Assembly: GCF_001514305.1 (NCBI RefSeq)
Contig: NZ_KQ949086.1
Location: 62,001-126,000, forward strand
DNA from: Streptomyces dysideae
GTDB lineage: Bacteria > Actinomycetota > Actinomycetes > Streptomycetales > Streptomycetaceae
Reading direction: 5' to 3'
DNA: 64,000 nt
Part shown: positions 42,555 through 52,981 of the stretch, piece after piece
Numbering within the stretch: position 1 is the stretch's first letter
How the letters are laid out: each line of letters begins with the position of its first letter
Made by a program: the position numbers and the translations under genes
The notes under the pieces: model-generated
Told to the model about the DNA's origin: nothing
What the model saw: the letters and a program-made list of their open reading frames with translations, nothing else
Databases searched by the model: none

Positions 42555-43657
42555 TCACCCGGGCACCTCCGGGTCGGTGTACCGCAGCAGCACGGCCCAC
42601 CCCGTCCTCCAGGGGCAGTTCCTCCCGCGCGACGACCACCAGCTCGGCGCCGGTGCGAACCAGTGCGCGGTTCAGGGCCGCGCCGGGCGGATCCTCCTGG
42701 AAGCCGAGGACACCGAAGGACTCCAGGTCGGTAGCCGACAGGGCGATCTGGGTCGGCTCCGAGCCGGCCCACGGCCGCACAGACAGCTCGACGGGCGTGT
42801 TCAGCAGCAACGCACTTGCCTGAGCGCGCTGCAACGCGGCCACGACCGCCGTCAGGCCCTCCACTGCGCCGGCGTGCCGAGCTCGCCGCGCCCGGAACGC
42901 CTCCACCCGAGCCCGGTCCCGCGCTCTCATCCGGCCCCGGAAGACCTCCCCCCAACTCCTGCTCCAGCAGCGCCCGTCCCTCACCGGCCGCCTGCCCGTC
43001 ACCCGCGACGGTGACAACGCGCTCACGCAACGGCTCGGGAAGGCGGTTGGCCAGAACGTTGCGCGCCCACGCGTCCCCGCCCAGCACGATCACCTCGGCA
43101 CCGCTGCGGTGGACCAGCTCCGCCAGCTCGCCGGCGATCTCGTCGGCGCCGTAAGGCCACTGGGCCGCAGGACCGCTCCGATGGCGATGCTGTTCAGGCG
43201 CGACCGCGCTGCTCGGCCACCTCCCCATCTGGAAGTCCACCTCCAGTTCCTCCGGCTCGCCGGTCTCCCAGGGCGAGACGCGGTGCACGATGGCGGCCAC
43301 GTAGGGGATGTCCGGCGCATGCTGGACCGCGAGCGGCATCAGGTCGGGCAACGCGCCGAACCGGGCCGCGTCGTGCGCCGGCGGCTTGGGCAGTTCCTCC
43401 ACCAGAACCAGACGACCGTGGCTCGCGACGATGGCCTGCCCGTGCCGGCCGGAAACCTCCCGGTCCGTGCCCGCCACGTCGGCGACAACGGCCACGGTGG
43501 TGTCATCGGCCCCCTGCCCGACCAGATCCTCACGCAGATGCCGGCGCCGCAGACTGATCGCCGCCTCCGGATCGGGGATGTCACGCGAGGTGTCCAGGTA
43601 GGCGCAGGCATACGGGCCCGGTCCCGCGTACACGGGGTCGAGAAAGTTCAGCTCCAC
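42555..43657 (-). pseudogene. baeRF2-type protein with frameshifts
   Basis: The first ~235 codons from 43657 are intact (FLDPVYAGPGPYACAYLDTSRD, AEVIVLGGDAWARNVLANRL). Near 42950 the frame shifts to give RMRARDRARVEAFRARRARH and ALLLNTPVELSVRPWAGSEP. A second shift near 42600 restores the closing VLLRYTDPEVPG. This is a paralogue of the intact gene at 7695 and ends where the former USP begins. Two one-base changes are enough to break it. Confidence 0.78.
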
Positions 43658-43998
43658 GGTCGCTCCTCATCGCTGTGGCCCGTTCGAATCGCCCGAACCG
43701 CTCCCCCGCCTCCCGGCCACCCAGCCACCACTCGCGGCAACACCCAAAACCCGCCTCCGCCCTTCCAGTAGACCTCGCAGCCACCGACCCTGCGCGCCGA
43801 CAGTGCACCGATGCCCGCTCCCCCGGTCAGCCGCAGTCGGCCTACCCGGAGCCCTGACGACCGGGAGCGCATGACCACGCATGCGTGCTCGACCCCGACG
43901 GCCCCGACGGGCCTGACGTGCGTGGCCGCGCATGTCGCGGCGTCCGGCATTCGACGTTGTACTGGTGGCAGGAGTGCTGCCTAACGAGGGGAGCAGCC
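43658..43998. other. intergenic region between divergent baeRF relic and ATPase gene
   Basis: No gene is recognised. GGCCCCGACGGGCC (43899-43912) is a near-palindrome with a distant likeness to the other DevR-like boxes, too weak to call. Promoters for both directions must lie here. Confidence 0.3.
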
Positions 43999-45489
43999 GT
44001 GTCGTCCTCCGACGTTTCTCGCCCCGCGAAGCCGGAGACGGTCTTCGACCGCGACGCTGAGTGGGACGCGCTCATCGCCTTCGCCTGCGACACCCGCCCC
44101 GGAGCCGGCCTCGCTGTCGTGTCAGGACGGCTACGGCACGGCAAGACGCACCTTCTGAAGGCACTCACGGCAGCCCTGGGCGGCTTCTACTTCGGGGCGC
44201 AACAGGCGACTCGGGCCGAGTCCCTGCGCCGACTCGGCGACGGGCTCGCCCATTACACGGGCACACCGCCACCGCACCGCTGGCGCGGCTGGGAGGACGC
44301 CGTCGACGCCCTGCTCGCGCTGGGCGACCAGCGGCCAGTACCGGTCGTCATCGACGAGTTCCCCGACCTCGTACGGCAGAGTCCCGAACTGCCCTCCGTC
44401 ATCCACAGCGCCTACCGGCGCCTGCACGACACGGGACGCGACAACCGCGCACGCCTGCTGCTGAGTGGCAGCGCCCTGCCGGTGATGCACCGGCTGTTCG
44501 GCGTTGCCTCGCCGCTGCGCGGGCATGCCGATCTGGAACTCACCCTTCATCAACTGGACTTCCGGCAGGCCGCGCGATTCTGGGGCATCGACGATCCCGG
44601 CCTCGCCCTCCTGGTCCACGCCGTCGTCGGCGGGACCCCCGCCTACCGGCCGTACGTCGGAAACGACGCCCCCAGCGGGCCGGGCGACTTCGACGCCTGG
44701 GTGTGCAGAACCGTCCTCAACCCCCAGACACCGCTGTTCCTGGAGGCACATCACCTGCTGCAGGAGGAAACCGACCACTGGGACCGGGCGCTGTGCCACT
44801 CCGCGCTCGCCGCCATCGCCTCGGGCTGCTCGACACAGGGCCAGATCGCCGAAAGTCTCGGCGCTCCGCTCACCGACGCCTCCCACTGTCTCGCGCTCCT
44901 GCAGGCAAACGGCCTGCTGCGCAACGAGCCCGACGCCTTCCGCCCGAACCTGATCCGGCTGCGCATCACGGAGCCGCTGCTGGCCTTCGAACACGCGGCG
45001 GTCTGGCCCCACCGATCAGAGCTGGAGCAACAGGACGCCGCCGAGGTCTGGCACCACGCACGACCCGTCTTCGACTCCACGGTAGCGGGCCCCCACTTCG
45101 CCCGGATCTGCCGGGACTGGGTCAGGGACTTCGCCGACCCGGCCCTCTTCGGCGCACGCCCCGCCACGGTGGCCCATGGCTCACTGCCCGACCCGGCACG
45201 CCGTGCCGGTCCGGAGGCGGAGGCGGAAGTGGTCGTACGCGGCCGGATCGGCACCCGTTCCGGCGCTCTGCTGTCGGTGGGAGTGGCGCTCTGGAACGAG
45301 GTCATGGACCTGCACCACCTGGAACACCTCCGTCACCTCCTCGATCTGCTCGCCGCCGACGGCGAGGACGTCACTCACGCCCGGCCCGCCTGCTACAGCG
45401 GCGTCGGCTTCACTCCCGCGCTCCGCGCGGCCGAAGCCGACGGGCAGGTGGTGCTCGTCGGCCTCGACCGGCTGTACCGGGGGGAATAA
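43999..45489 (+). CDS. AAA-type ATPase with DUF234-like C-terminus
   Basis: The 496-residue protein resembles the archaeal-type ATPases (ATPase_2 family). Its P-loop is SGRLRHGKTHLLKAL (about residues 45-59), its Walker B is VPVVIDEFPDLV, and its sensor region is RLLLSGSALPVM. A helix-turn-helix segment (CSTQGQIAESLGAPLTDASHCL, about 280-301) and a DUF234-like nuclease-type C-terminal domain follow (WNEVMDLHHLEHLRHL). The biological role of these proteins is unknown; some may be mobile-element or defence-related. The GTG at 43999 follows GAGGGGAG. It stands alone and its stop precedes the FBP aldolase/phosphatase stop by 43 bases. Confidence 0.8.
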   Translation: MSSSDVSRPAKPETVFDRDAEWDALIAFACDTRPGAGLAVVSGRLRHGKTHLLKALTAALGGFYFGAQQATRAESLRRLGDGLAHYTGTPPPHRWRGWEDAVDALLALGDQRPVPVVIDEFPDLVRQSPELPSVIHSAYRRLHDTGRDNRARLLLSGSALPVMHRLFGVASPLRGHADLELTLHQLDFRQAARFWGIDDPGLALLVHAVVGGTPAYRPYVGNDAPSGPGDFDAWVCRTVLNPQTPLFLEAHHLLQEETDHWDRALCHSALAAIASGCSTQGQIAESLGAPLTDASHCLALLQANGLLRNEPDAFRPNLIRLRITEPLLAFEHAAVWPHRSELEQQDAAEVWHHARPVFDSTVAGPHFARICRDWVRDFADPALFGARPATVAHGSLPDPARRAGPEAEAEVVVRGRIGTRSGALLSVGVALWNEVMDLHHLEHLRHLLDLLAADGEDVTHARPACYSGVGFTPALRAAEADGQVVLVGLDRLYRGE

Positions 45490-45531
45490 CCCGGCAGCAG
45501 CGAAGCGCGCGGTTCCCGGCGGTGATCCCGT

Positions 45532-46701
45532 TCAGCCGGGAGTCCCGCTCGCGGTCCCTGCCCGGGCAGGCTCCTCCCGGTGCTCCTGGTGGACCGGTTC
45601 CAGGCTGCCCGCGATGGGCTGCCAGTGGTCGGCGAGCTTGGCCTCGATGCCGGGCATCGTGGTGTACTCCAGGTCCTCCAGCGGCAGCCGGTGCGGCTCG
45701 AACGGGCCGTGGCGGCGCAGGTAGTCCATGGCCGCGTTCGCCTGACGACGGGCGTCGTCGAACGCCGGATCGTCGAACAGGTCCCGGTACCCGATCAGCC
45801 GCCCGTGCGTGATCTGGAAACCGAGCGCCACCACGCGAGGCGGGCCGTCGAAGCGCGAGGGATGCGCCGTGCCCACGCTCACCGGCATCAGCGGCGCGTG
45901 GTGCGAACCGCGCATGCACCCGGCCACGGCGTACGGGAACGCGAACGGCTCCAGCACCTCCCCCACCGCGGGCAGCCCGGACTGGCAGCGCACCATCATC
46001 ACCGGGTCGTCCTTGCCGACGTACTTGCCCGCGATCAGCGACAGCCGCTGGGTGCTCGTCGCCGCGGCGACCTCGCCCAGCGCCTTGGACCGCACGCTGT
46101 GGATCACGTAGCGGGCCGGAGCGCCGATGTACATCAGCAGGTCGTACAGGTCACCGGGGCAGTCGAAGAAGATCCGCTTCTCCTCGAACAGGTCGTAGAC
46201 CTCGAACACGAACCCGTCGTGCATCTTGGAGTCGATGACCAGCCCGGCCGTGTTGAACGGATCGGCGAACATCTTGTACAGCGCCAGGTTCCACGCACCC
46301 GGCTCGGTCTTGTCGGCGAGGAAGCAGATCACCGGCTCGGAGGGCCGCTCCTCGAAGTCCAGCTCCGCATAGCCCGGCCCCATCCCGCGCAGGTTCCCGG
46401 AGAACGCGTCCGACAGCAGGTCCTGACCGGCTCCGTACAGGCCGAGGTCCTTCGCCAGGGCGGTGGTGCGGGTGAAGACGTCCCAGGCGAACTCGTGGAT
46501 CAGCTGGGCGTCCGCGCCGTACGTATGCGTCATGATCAAGGACAGGTCATCCCCGCACGTGGCCACCTGCCCGTCGAGGAGCAGCTCGCTGGTGCGTGCC
46601 CCGTCCAGGGCCCGCCGAGCGAGATCGATCATGTCCGGGTGCACCGCCGAGTGCCCCACGAATCCGCCCGTATCGGCTTTGATGATGCTCAGGGTCAGCA
46701 T
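45532..46701 (-). CDS. fructose-1,6-bisphosphate aldolase/phosphatase (archaeal type, class V FBPase)
   Basis: The 389-residue protein is a bifunctional enzyme of gluconeogenesis. It condenses triose phosphates and dephosphorylates the product to fructose 6-phosphate. Metal-site residues seen in the family are in place: Asp10, His17, Asp51-Asp52 and DKTEPG (130-135). The aldolase pair is Tyr227 and Lys230 in GKYVGKDDP, the Lys being the Schiff-base residue in archaeal enzymes (numbered about 229/232 there). The family is typical of archaea and deep-branching thermophiles and rare in Streptomyces, which suggests transfer. The ATG at 46701 follows GGAGG. Confidence 0.92.
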   Translation of the reverse strand: MLTLSIIKADTGGFVGHSAVHPDMIDLARRALDGARTSELLLDGQVATCGDDLSLIMTHTYGADAQLIHEFAWDVFTRTTALAKDLGLYGAGQDLLSDAFSGNLRGMGPGYAELDFEERPSEPVICFLADKTEPGAWNLALYKMFADPFNTAGLVIDSKMHDGFVFEVYDLFEEKRIFFDCPGDLYDLLMYIGAPARYVIHSVRSKALGEVAAATSTQRLSLIAGKYVGKDDPVMMVRCQSGLPAVGEVLEPFAFPYAVAGCMRGSHHAPLMPVSVGTAHPSRFDGPPRVVALGFQITHGRLIGYRDLFDDPAFDDARRQANAAMDYLRRHGPFEPHRLPLEDLEYTTMPGIEAKLADHWQPIAGSLEPVHQEHREEPARAGTASGTPG

Positions 46702-46764
46702 GGCCGGCCTCCTTCGCGATCGGCTCTCTGCTCCACGCTCAGCAGTGCCCGCACTCAGGCGCAA

Positions 46765-46799
46765 CGGCCGAACGGCCCAAATGCCGGGACCTCTGGGGC
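46765..46799. promoter_or_regulatory. two DevR/OsdR-like sites between divergent FBPA/P and CBS-BON genes
   Basis: CGGCCGAACGGCCC (46765-46778) matches seven of eight fixed positions of GGGNCNNNNGNCCC. GGGACCTCTGGGGC (46786-46799) has a perfect left half and a poor right half. They lie 64-98 bases before the FBP aldolase/phosphatase start. Paired sites are usual for DevR, but binding is not shown. The region 46800-47126 holds no gene. Confidence 0.35.
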
Positions 46800-47126
46800 A
46801 ACGCCGAGCACCAGATGTCAGCCATGGGGAGGCATTTCCCTCGCCCGTGGCCGTCGCCGCCCGCCGCCCGCCGCCCGCCGCAGCGGACAGTCCACCGGTC
46901 CGTCAGCGGCGCGCTGCCGACACCGGTTGTTCGCCGAATCGGCTGCTCTGAGGCACCGGGCCACGAGCCCGGGCCGATGCCACTCGGCAGGACAGGCCCG
47001 GGCACGCGGTCCTCGTTCGCACGCCCGCCGAAGCTCCCAGGACGCGTGAACAGTGCGGGGGCTCTCCCAGGGGCGGACAGTGGAGAGAGGGCCCGTGCCA
47101 CGAGCGTCCGAGGAGGGAGCGGTGAC

Positions 47127-47798
47127 ATGCTGCATCGAATGGTCGGAGATCTCATGACGAAGGCCGTGGTGAGTGTCCAGCGGGACACGGGCTTCAAGGA
47201 CATCGCCGAGCACCTCGCAGAGCACGACGTCACGGCGGTACCGGTCGTCGACGACCAGGGCCGCCCGGTCGGCGTGGTGTCGGAGACGGACCTGCTGCGC
47301 AAACAGGAAAGCCAGGCGGATCCGGGCGGACACCTGGCCGCCGCGCACCTGCTGCCCGCGGAACGGGCCAAGACCCACGCGCTGACCGCCGAGGGGCTGA
47401 TGACCAGCCCGGCCGTTACGGCCCGACCCCAGTGGTCGGTCGTGGAAGCGGCCCGTGCCATGGCCCGCCACCACGTCAAACGGCTCCCCGTCGTGGACGA
47501 CGCCGGCCAGCTGGTGGGCATCGTCAGCCGCAGCGACCTGCTGCGCGTCTTCCTGCGGCGTGACTTCACGATCGGCGAGGAGATCACGACGGACGTCCTG
47601 ACCCGAACCCTCGGCCTGGCCCCTGGCGCGGTCACCGTCCAGGTCACCGACGGACGGGTGACGCTCAGGGGGACCCTGCCCCAGGAGAGCCTCATCCCCA
47701 TCGCGGTACGCCTGGCCGAGAGCGTCGACGGAGTCGTCGACGTCACGAGTCACCTGCGCGCCGAGAACAACGCCGAAGCCGGCACACCACGGCGGTGA
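47127..47798 (+). CDS. CBS-CBS-BON protein
   Basis: The 223-residue protein has two CBS motifs (VTAVPVVDDQGRPVGVVSETDLL, about residues 34-56, and VKRLPVVDDAGQLVGIVSRSDLL, about 112-134) and a BON domain (about 155-215) with VQVTDGRVTLRGTL. It is most like the gene at 9874. The ATG at 47127 follows GAGGAGGGAG. It diverges from the FBP aldolase/phosphatase gene, which may share its control region. Confidence 0.9.
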   Translation: MLHRMVGDLMTKAVVSVQRDTGFKDIAEHLAEHDVTAVPVVDDQGRPVGVVSETDLLRKQESQADPGGHLAAAHLLPAERAKTHALTAEGLMTSPAVTARPQWSVVEAARAMARHHVKRLPVVDDAGQLVGIVSRSDLLRVFLRRDFTIGEEITTDVLTRTLGLAPGAVTVQVTDGRVTLRGTLPQESLIPIAVRLAESVDGVVDVTSHLRAENNAEAGTPRR

Positions 47799-47840
47799 CC
47801 CGCATCCATGCCGCGCACGAGCTCACCGACATGGTCGTCG

Positions 47841-48030
47841 TCATTGTGGCTTGAGCGGCGTGATGCCCGGAGGTCGTGGCTGTCGGGCGCGATAGGTCTG
47901 CACTGCCAGGTGCTCCCGCCGGTCCGAAGCCAGCCGGGCGATGAGCTGGTGCCGCTCCGCCGTGGAGAGCCAGGCTTCGATCACGCCCTTCGGTCCGTAC
48001 GGGTCGAGCAGCCGCGATCGCAGGACCGCT
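47841..48030 (-). pseudogene. unrecognised C-terminal coding fragment
   Basis: On the minus strand a frame without a start reads LRSRLLDPYGPKGVIEAWLS, then TAERHQLIARLASDRREHLA, ends in PPGITPLKPQ and stops. Its composition is that of a real helical protein tail, but I do not recognise the family, and no upstream part is found because the acyltransferase gene occupies that space. It is likely a remnant cut by rearrangement. Confidence 0.25.
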
Positions 48031-48031
48031 G

Positions 48032-48766
48032 TTGGTTGTCGCCCACGCTGGGGGTGGTGTCGTGCTCAGTCGTCTCGCAGGCGTCGTGGTACCTGTCTTC
48101 GGCCGTTTGAAAGTCACCACGGAAACCGGTGCCGCACCGCCTGCGGGCAGCATCATCATCGCCAACCACACATTCCTCAGCGATCCTGCGGTCGTCCTCG
48201 CCGCGCTGCGCCGCCTCGGCACCGAACCCGTCGTCCTCGCGGCTGCGCGGCTGTGGCGCATCCCCGTGCTCGGCCGTGTCCTGACCTGGGAGGGACACAT
48301 CCCGGTCCACCGTCACGACCCGCGAGCCGCGCAAGCACTCCGGGACGCCCAAGCCGCACTGGCCGCAGGCCGGTCCGTCCTGCTCTACCCGGAGGGCGGG
48401 CTCCCGCACCGCAAGGGCGTTCGCGAAGCTCCGCCCCGGCCCTTCCATCCGGGCCTCTTCCACCTCGCGCGGTCGACCGGCGCCCACGTCGTGCCCCTCG
48501 GCCAGGCCGGATCCCGCGCACTGGCATCAGGCAGCCCTCTCGAACAGGCGGCGAGGCTGCTCACCGCTCCGCTGCGCCGCCCGAGACTGCACGTGCACGT
48601 CGGCGCACCGCTGTACGTCGGCAGCGAACAGACTCAGGCCCTTGCCCTGGCCCGCAGCGCGCTGACCCGGGCCTGGTGCGCCGCTGCCCGACGACTCGGC
48701 GCACCGGTGATCCCCGGCGCGCCCTGCCTACCTGGCTCCGACGGGCCTGACGCCGCGGCCGGGTGA
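48032..48766 (+). CDS. PlsC-like 1-acyl-glycerol-3-phosphate acyltransferase
   Basis: The protein (up to 244 residues) has the acyltransferase motifs I NHTFLSDP (the NHx4D box) and III YPEGG, followed by a proline-rich stretch and VVPLGQAGS. It would transfer an acyl group to lysophosphatidate or a similar acceptor at the inner membrane. The usual ~30-residue membrane N-terminus is short. The start is uncertain: a TTG at 48032 is the most upstream choice and a GTG at 48059 a plausible one, neither with a strong ribosome site. Confidence 0.75.
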   Translation: MVVAHAGGGVVLSRLAGVVVPVFGRLKVTTETGAAPPAGSIIIANHTFLSDPAVVLAALRRLGTEPVVLAAARLWRIPVLGRVLTWEGHIPVHRHDPRAAQALRDAQAALAAGRSVLLYPEGGLPHRKGVREAPPRPFHPGLFHLARSTGAHVVPLGQAGSRALASGSPLEQAARLLTAPLRRPRLHVHVGAPLYVGSEQTQALALARSALTRAWCAAARRLGAPVIPGAPCLPGSDGPDAAAG

Positions 48767-48820
48767 CACCAGAAGCCTTACCGAGTGTCATCTCGGTGAG
48801 CACGCCTGCGTGGTGGGTCG

Positions 48821-49351
48821 TCAGGGCACCGCCGTTCCACGGTAGCCACGCCGGGGCGGGAGGCCGGGCAGCACCGTGGACGGAGCCTGCGGCCGCGTGT
48901 CGGCGGACTCCTTCTGCACCGGACGACCGGCGAGGGCCGCCACGATGTCGGCTGCGGTCAGCACCCCGGCCAGACGACCGTCTTCGTCCAGCACCGGGAG
49001 GGCGTCGACTTCGGTACAGCTCATGAGGTCGGCCGCGTGGCGTACGGTCTGCTCCACGTGTACGAGCGCGGGCCGGTGGCCGGGCAGGAGTTCGTCCACG
49101 CGCAGGCCGGACAGCGAAGCGGCCGGCGCCGCACAGGCGACCGCTACCTCGGCCCTGTCCAGCAGGCCGGCACAACGACCGTCCGGACGCACGACCGGAA
49201 GGTGACGGGAACCGGAGCGCTCCAGCAACTCCCAGGCCACGAGCACGGTTTCGTCGACAGAGATCGTGACCGCGGCAGTGCGCATCACGTCGGCGACCGT
49301 CCGCGCCAAGACCTCCTGCTCACCGTGGACCGCCCCCGGCTGCTGTTCCAT
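48821..49351 (-). CDS. CBS-domain pair protein
   Basis: The 176-residue protein has two CBS motifs (SRHLPVVRPDGRCAGLLDRAEV, about residues 47-68, and VDALPVLDEDGRLAGVLTAADI, about 118-139), and a basic Pro-rich tail. It is a divergent member of the CBS group on this island. The ATG at 49351 follows GGAGG. It lies 37 bases downstream of the ftsH stop on the same strand and is likely to be in the same transcript. Confidence 0.85.
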   Translation of the reverse strand: MEQQPGAVHGEQEVLARTVADVMRTAAVTISVDETVLVAWELLERSGSRHLPVVRPDGRCAGLLDRAEVAVACAAPAASLSGLRVDELLPGHRPALVHVEQTVRHAADLMSCTEVDALPVLDEDGRLAGVLTAADIVAALAGRPVQKESADTRPQAPSTVLPGLPPRRGYRGTAVP

Positions 49352-49388
49352 GGTCGCCTCCTTCTTGTTCGCGGGCGTCACCGTGGCG

Positions 49389-51346
<1,958 letters not shown>

Positions 51347-51613
51347 CGGACGGCTCCCTTGGCGAAAGGACGAACCTCGGGCGAGGCCGTTCCCGGAATC
51401 CGAAAAGGCTGCGGATCGCAGGCGGGCGTCCCACTTCCAGGATCCACGCCTTCTCCGCCATCGAGAAGATCGAACGCACCCAGTCGGGGTCGCCTCCCAC
51501 CTCGGGTCATCGCGCGGACCCAACCGGAGAAACCGGCCGACCAGGACCAGGAACCCCAGCCCTCTGCACACGATGGGTGATAAGTCTGGAAAGTACCACT
51601 TCAGGAGGTTGCC

Positions 51614-52414
51614 ATGAAACGATCCACCCCCCAGGAGGCCCCCGAGGTCCAGGTGGAGACCAGCGGGCAGCTGCCACCACACGCGGCCGGGTACGCGCGG
51701 GACAAGGTACGAGCCGTGCTCGGACAGGCGCCGGAACCGGTTCTGTTCGCCCGGGTGAGACTGGCCCGGACAGCGAACCCGGCGGTCGAGCGGCCGGTGA
51801 CCGCCCAGGCCAACGTCGACGTCAACGGCCGCCCGGCCCGCGCACACGTCGCAGGGCACACCGCCACCGAGGCCGTCGACCTGCTCCAGGACCGGCTGAC
51901 AGAACAACTCGCCCGACTGGCCCAGCACTGGGAAGCCCGCCGCGGCCGGATGCCCGTCCCTGGCTCGCACGAGTGGCGCCACGGCAGTGAACCCACCCAC
52001 CGACCCGACTACTATTCGCGACCGGTGGAGGAGAGGCAGATCGTCCGCCACAAGTCCTTCTCCCTCGTTCGGGAGTCACCGGACGAAGCAGTCTTCGAAC
52101 TGGAATCGATGGACTACGCCTTCCATCTGTTCACCGACGCCGACTCCGGCGAGGACAGCGTGCTCTACCGGTCCGGGCCGACCGGCTACCGGCTCGCCCA
52201 GGTGCACTCCCGACCACACCCGGCTGGCAACGTGGCCGTACCACTGACTGTCAGCGAACTGCCGGCGCCCCGGATGACCGTGGCCGAAGCACAACAGCGG
52301 CTGGAGGCCACCGGTTTCCCCTTCGTGTTCTTCGCCGACGCCGGCACCGGCCGCGGCAACGTGCTCTACCACCGCTACGACGGCCACTACGGCCTGATCA
52401 CACCCGCCGAGTAG
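51614..52414 (+). CDS. hpf: long-form HPF-like ribosome hibernation factor with doubled C-terminal domain
   Basis: The 266-residue protein has an N-terminal HPF-like part (residues 1-105; beta-alpha-beta pattern with VTAQANVDVNGRPARAHVAG) and two copies of the HPF C-terminal domain. The first copy is VRHKSFSLVRESPDEAVFEL, ending LYRSGPTGYRLA. The second is VAEAQQRLEATGFPFVFFAD, ending LYHRYDGHYGLI. A long HPF dimerises 70S ribosomes into 100S particles through this C-terminal domain. Rv0079 of the DosR regulon is of similar type. The ATG follows AGGAGG. It diverges from ftsH over 267 bases. Confidence 0.88.
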   Translation: MKRSTPQEAPEVQVETSGQLPPHAAGYARDKVRAVLGQAPEPVLFARVRLARTANPAVERPVTAQANVDVNGRPARAHVAGHTATEAVDLLQDRLTEQLARLAQHWEARRGRMPVPGSHEWRHGSEPTHRPDYYSRPVEERQIVRHKSFSLVRESPDEAVFELESMDYAFHLFTDADSGEDSVLYRSGPTGYRLAQVHSRPHPAGNVAVPLTVSELPAPRMTVAEAQQRLEATGFPFVFFADAGTGRGNVLYHRYDGHYGLITPAE

Positions 52415-52981
52415 CGCCCCCCCGAACACACGCTGGTGGCGGCGAGCGACGCGTTCACCGCAGCGCGACACGGCCGCGTTCAGCCCGACTATTCAGTCGT
52501 CGATCCGGTCTGGGAGGGCCTGGCCCGCGTCCGGCTCGCCGCGCATGAGGTGGGTGACGTGGTGCAGGGGCGTCGCCATCTCGCGGTTGTCGATGATCTC
52601 GCCTGCGTTGGCATGGGCGGAGAAACCAGGGAGGTTCATCGACTCGGTCCGCACCGCAACGCACCCCCGAGCAACTTCACGGCCCGGGCACGGCGCGGTC
52701 CCCCGTACAGGCCGATCGGTCCGACACAGGCGCCAGCGCAGCGCTGTCGACTCGCGACCACCGGCACCGCCCCATGGATATCCGACGAAGCGCTTTCCGA
52801 CTGGTCCGCCGCCGGGCGTCGATCCATGCAGTCGGACGGCGGCCGCGATGGGCTGCCGACAGATAGCGCAGTTCCCCTGGCAGATGCTCGCCACGCGCAT
52901 GGAATGCAGCGTTGGAATACGATTTATCCCAGCGCTGACTTCTGATGAAGGAGTGCTCCACGGTGAGGTAGGTGTCCGACG
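52415..52981. other. gene-poor stretch with one possible small ORF
   Basis: A minus-strand frame at 52493-52639 could give a 48-residue peptide starting MNLPGFSAHANAGE and ending ALPDRIDD, but it has no good ribosome site and is not recognised. AGGCCGATCGGTCC (52709-52722) is a partial DevR-like palindrome about 260 bases before the hydrolase gene. Nothing else is seen. Confidence 0.3.

Noticed and set aside
43899..43912. DevR-like box before the AAA ATPase gene
   Set aside because: GGCCCCGACGGGCC keeps the symmetry but departs from the shared core, and such G+C-rich palindromes arise by chance.
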